A stretch of DNA of 64,000 nucleotides from Pseudomonadota bacterium. GTDB taxonomy: Bacteria > Desulfobacterota > Desulfobacteria > Desulfobacterales > Desulfolunaceae. Positions 61,469 to 64,000 of this stretch are shown here, one piece after another (within the stretch, counting starts at the first letter, position 1; every line of letters begins with the position of its first letter). Both the position numbers and the translations under genes were made by a program. Location: the NCBI GenBank assembly GCA_018818835.1, contig JAHIRD010000150.1, forward strand, positions 56,730-120,729. Direction: 5' to 3'. The notes under the pieces were generated by a model that saw nothing but the letters and a program-made list of their open reading frames with translations, had not been told where the DNA came from and did no database searches.

Positions 61469-62830
61469 TCAGGAATACGCCTTCAGGCTTTCAATATAGT
61501 CTGCGTTTTCTTTAACCCATTTTTTCATGAGAATATGGCCGCCTATGCGGTATTTGACACGCCAGCCCCTGTTTTTTCTATACGATGTAAGAACCCGTTT
61601 CATGCTGTAGAAACGATTCATCTGGTCTACGATGGCCATCTGCATGTCATAGGCTGAACATTTTTCCGGATTTACAACCACGTGCATGCCGTCGTATTGG
61701 GTCCATTGACTGTGAAGGAGCCTGTCCTTGTTTTCCGTATATGCCCGTGTCCCGGGGAATGGCGTGATGGAGAAAACCTGAATGGTATCTATGTCCGTTT
61801 TAATGGCGTAATCCACAATATTTTTAGCAGCATCCGGGCTGTCCTTGCTGTCCACCACGAACATGCCATGGATACCGATGTTGTATTTATGAAGATTGTC
61901 AACACATTGCTTCACGGCATCCACAGTATGGGCCTTGCCGTATTTTTTCAAGGTTGCGGGGTCAACAGACTCCACACCCACATAGACAATTCTGCATCGC
62001 GTCTCTTTCATCAGTTCAAGAAGTTCATGATCGGATGCGGCACTCACGCACATTTGGCCTGACCAGCGCAAGGGAACGGCCTTTTGCTTGATCATTTCCC
62101 GCAACAGTGATTTTGTCTGCTTGGGGTTGGCGCAAAAATTATCATCACCAAAGCAGACGCTTTTGTGCTGGACAGGGCGCAGTTCCTCGATGACCTGGGC
62201 ATGGGATTTAAATCGGTACTTTCGTCCGAAAAGAGGGGTGACGCTGCAAAAAGAACAGTCGTGGGGGCAACCCCGGGACGTGATCACGATGGGTGGAATA
62301 TTGTTTTTATCGATCTGGGGAGACAGGGTGAAGTCCGGTGATGGAACCTCTGAAAAATTCACAAGCCCCTGAACAGCATTGTGCTGAAATGTATTGTCAT
62401 GGGTCTTATATGAAATGCCTCCAATGGCTTCAGGCGTTTCACCTTTTTCAAGGAGTTTGACCAATTCGAGAAACGAGGTGTCACCCTCGCCTTTGATTAC
62501 ATAATCACAATGATCTAAAGCCTCTTCAGGCATAAAAGAGACATGGGGGCCGCCCATGACGACCTTGATATTCTTTTTTCTTAAAAAATCTCCAAGAAGA
62601 TACGCTTCTCGGATGGTGCTTGATAACGAACCGATACCCACAAGGTCGTAATTGACCAGATTCATTTTTTCAGATTCGCTCATGGGTTTTATCCACAAGT
62701 CGCACGTGTAACCGTTTTTTGTTAAAACAGATGCAATGGTGGCAAGCCCCACACGGGGTAAGCAGGTTCGGCTGTATACATGGGTGAGATCAGAAACAGC
62801 TTCGACAAGTGCTATCCTGTATTTATTCAT
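61469..62830 (-). CDS. B12-binding-fold radical SAM enzyme (third in window)
   Basis: A 453-aa protein with an N-terminal B12-like domain (LPRVGLATIASVL, KVVMGGPHVSFMPEEAL) and radical SAM motif CPHDCSFC (C188, C192, C195), followed by CFGDDNFCANP. It belongs to the same broad class as the 14667 and 18164 proteins but lacks their basic C-terminal helix and is no close paralogue. It stands alone; the substrate is unknown. Confidence 0.88.
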   Translation of the reverse strand: MNKYRIALVEAVSDLTHVYSRTCLPRVGLATIASVLTKNGYTCDLWIKPMSESEKMNLVNYDLVGIGSLSSTIREAYLLGDFLRKKNIKVVMGGPHVSFMPEEALDHCDYVIKGEGDTSFLELVKLLEKGETPEAIGGISYKTHDNTFQHNAVQGLVNFSEVPSPDFTLSPQIDKNNIPPIVITSRGCPHDCSFCSVTPLFGRKYRFKSHAQVIEELRPVQHKSVCFGDDNFCANPKQTKSLLREMIKQKAVPLRWSGQMCVSAASDHELLELMKETRCRIVYVGVESVDPATLKKYGKAHTVDAVKQCVDNLHKYNIGIHGMFVVDSKDSPDAAKNIVDYAIKTDIDTIQVFSITPFPGTRAYTENKDRLLHSQWTQYDGMHVVVNPEKCSAYDMQMAIVDQMNRFYSMKRVLTSYRKNRGWRVKYRIGGHILMKKWVKENADYIESLKAYS

Positions 62831-63305
62831 TTTCTTCCTTTACAAAAATCATAAACCAACATTGAGAATGATCCTAACAGGCAATACCGATCAGGGGAAT
62901 TAAACGTTTCCCGAGGGCATAAAGAGGCAGAACGGGAAGAATTTGTTTATTAAAACGCTAAAATGTTAACCCAAATGGGATCAGAATGCAATCATCAAAA
63001 TTGATTTATAATGATGATGCCTGTCTCTGCAGATATATGGACTTATAAGCAAATAATAGCAAAAGCTTATAGGACGTATGGGACTTATGGGACGTATGGA
63101 ACATAGGGGGCTTATGGGATATAGGGGGCTTAATCCGTGAATGAATACAAAAAATCTATGAAAATGACCATGGCAAGAGAGTGGTTTCTGGCTTATTGGC
63201 CCGGTTTTTTTTATGGAGGTAGATGTTTAATATGATTTTTGGTATATCTTTTAAAAAATATACATTACCATCCGTTTAGGTTTAACGAGTTCATCAAGGT
63301 TGTTT
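62831..63305. other. Gap with TATGGGAC-type short repeats
   Basis: No gene. From 63070 to 63131 the sequence alternates GGACGTATGGGACTTATG and ATAGGGGGCTTATGG words. A family A end fragment (ACGAGTTCATCAA, 63284-63297) lies just upstream of the CYTH gene. Confidence 0.6.
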
Positions 63306-63824
63306 ATGAAAGAGCTTGAAATTGAAATAAAGGCCTACTGTAAGGATCTGGATCAGGTCAGGCAGACCCTTGGAATGCTTGGTGCTGTTTATATAAAAAC
63401 AGAACGGGAATCCGACAGGTACTTCAATCATCCGGCACGGGATTTCAAGCAAACCGATGAAGCCCTCAGATTGAGATCCGTTGGAAATAGAACCATAATG
63501 ACCTATAAAGGCCCTAAGATCAGTCAGAAATCAAAGGCACGGATTGAAAAAGAAGTGGTGGTTCATGGCGAGGCAGAATCGGCTGAAATCTTGGGACTTC
63601 TTGGTTTTCACGAATCGGGATTCGTTGTTAAAACCCGTGATTATTATACCCTGAGTCATATCACTATCTGTCTGGATCAGGTGGAGGGTCTGGGCTTGTT
63701 TGTGGAACTGGAGAAAAAAGGCGAGTCCCTTGATCTGATCGAAAAAGAACTGTTTACTCTGGCTGAGACTCTGGGCCTTGACCGGTTTGAGCGCAAGTCC
63801 TATCTGGAGCTGATTCTGGAGTGA
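63306..63824 (+). CDS. CYTH domain protein, class IV adenylate cyclase (CyaB-like)
   Basis: 172 aa from ATG 63306 (an in-frame TTG at 63300 is less likely). The CYTH signature ELEIEIKAYC (ExExK) starts the protein, followed by EALRLRSVGNRTIMTYKGPK and RIEKEVVVHG, and the C-terminal YLELIL. These are the tunnel-lining residues of class IV adenylate cyclases and related triphosphate tunnel enzymes. It makes cAMP or acts as a thiamine or inorganic triphosphatase; sequence alone favours CyaB. Confidence 0.85.
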   Translation: MKELEIEIKAYCKDLDQVRQTLGMLGAVYIKTERESDRYFNHPARDFKQTDEALRLRSVGNRTIMTYKGPKISQKSKARIEKEVVVHGEAESAEILGLLGFHESGFVVKTRDYYTLSHITICLDQVEGLGLFVELEKKGESLDLIEKELFTLAETLGLDRFERKSYLELILE

Positions 63825-64000
63825 AAAATCGATGAGGAGGGCTATTTATGAATAATGATCTATTGATGAACTCGTAAAAAGTAATTCAAGTTAAGTTACT
63901 GAAAAAATTATAAAATTGCAAATTTAACACTTGCCTTTTTCATTGAAATTTGATAAAGAAGTCTAATATTATCAATAATATAAAGGCAATTTTTATGATC
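63825..64000 (+). other. Right edge: truncated start and family A fragment
   Basis: GAGGAGGG followed by ATG (63848) opens a frame of only nine codons. It is cut by TTGATGAACTCGTAAAAAGT (63863-63882), one end of a family A repeat, which supplies the stop. At 63995 another ATG preceded by AAAGG may start a gene outside the window. Confidence 0.5.

Overview
The window looks like a chromosomal piece of a Gram-negative, anaerobic, deltaproteobacterium-like organism, most likely of the sulfate-reducing Desulfobacterota (Desulfobacteraceae type). This is an inference from gene content: TonB receptors and outer-membrane barrels, many cobalamin-type radical SAM enzymes, split purH genes, and many small palindromic repeats. 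No rRNA, tRNA or CRISPR array was recognised.

Region 1 (1-13.9 kb) is the most unusual part. An outer-membrane-barrel-like protein and a secreted C39-type peptidase sit beside a TetR-family regulator and six exported proteins. All six carry the same short signature just after the signal peptide (LSxxxLxxVTGQ-like, often followed by DGVT). Two large membrane proteins with a GT-C/TMTC-like core and TPR tails lie among them. An operator-like palindrome, TAAACA-W-TGTTTA, recurs upstream of the peptidase, the regulator and four of the signature proteins. I read this as a TetR-controlled surface or fibre system, similar in outline to the Acinetobacter Fil (putative pilus) genes and possibly coupled to protein O-glycosylation.

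Region 2 (14-24.6 kb) has a RelE/ParE-type toxin-antitoxin pair whose toxin carries an in-frame stop. A seven-gene cluster follows: two B12-fold radical SAM enzymes, three radical SAM enzymes with C-terminal Cys clusters and two zinc-ribbon methyltransferases, largely built from duplicated pairs and with no recognisable product. A 9-bp tandem array and a DUF1778/GNAT toxin-antitoxin pair come next.

Region 3 (24.7-43.3 kb) is mostly housekeeping: an RlmL-like rRNA methyltransferase, a DUF2804 protein, an AIM24-family protein, separate IMP cyclohydrolase and AICAR transformylase genes, guaB, an MscS channel and dnaE. It also holds a caspase-like lipoprotein, a hipBA pair, an unrecognised 538-aa protein with HIT/GalT-like features and a small Cys-rich protein.

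Region 4 (43.5-58.9 kb) is a long metal or metallophore uptake locus, all on the plus strand. It runs: TonB receptor, NikABCDE-like ABC importer, methyltransferase, a fusion of a radical SAM enzyme with half of an Fe-siderophore-type binding protein, then FecBCD-like importer and a second TonB receptor. Region 5 (59-64 kb) has a small periplasmic binding protein, a DUF364 protein fused in overlap to an oxidoreductase remnant, another B12-fold radical SAM enzyme and a CYTH-domain protein.

Several dispersed palindromic element families occupy the gaps. One, 153 bp when complete, has terminal inverted repeats, abuts gene ends and lies just upstream of the IMP cyclohydrolase gene.
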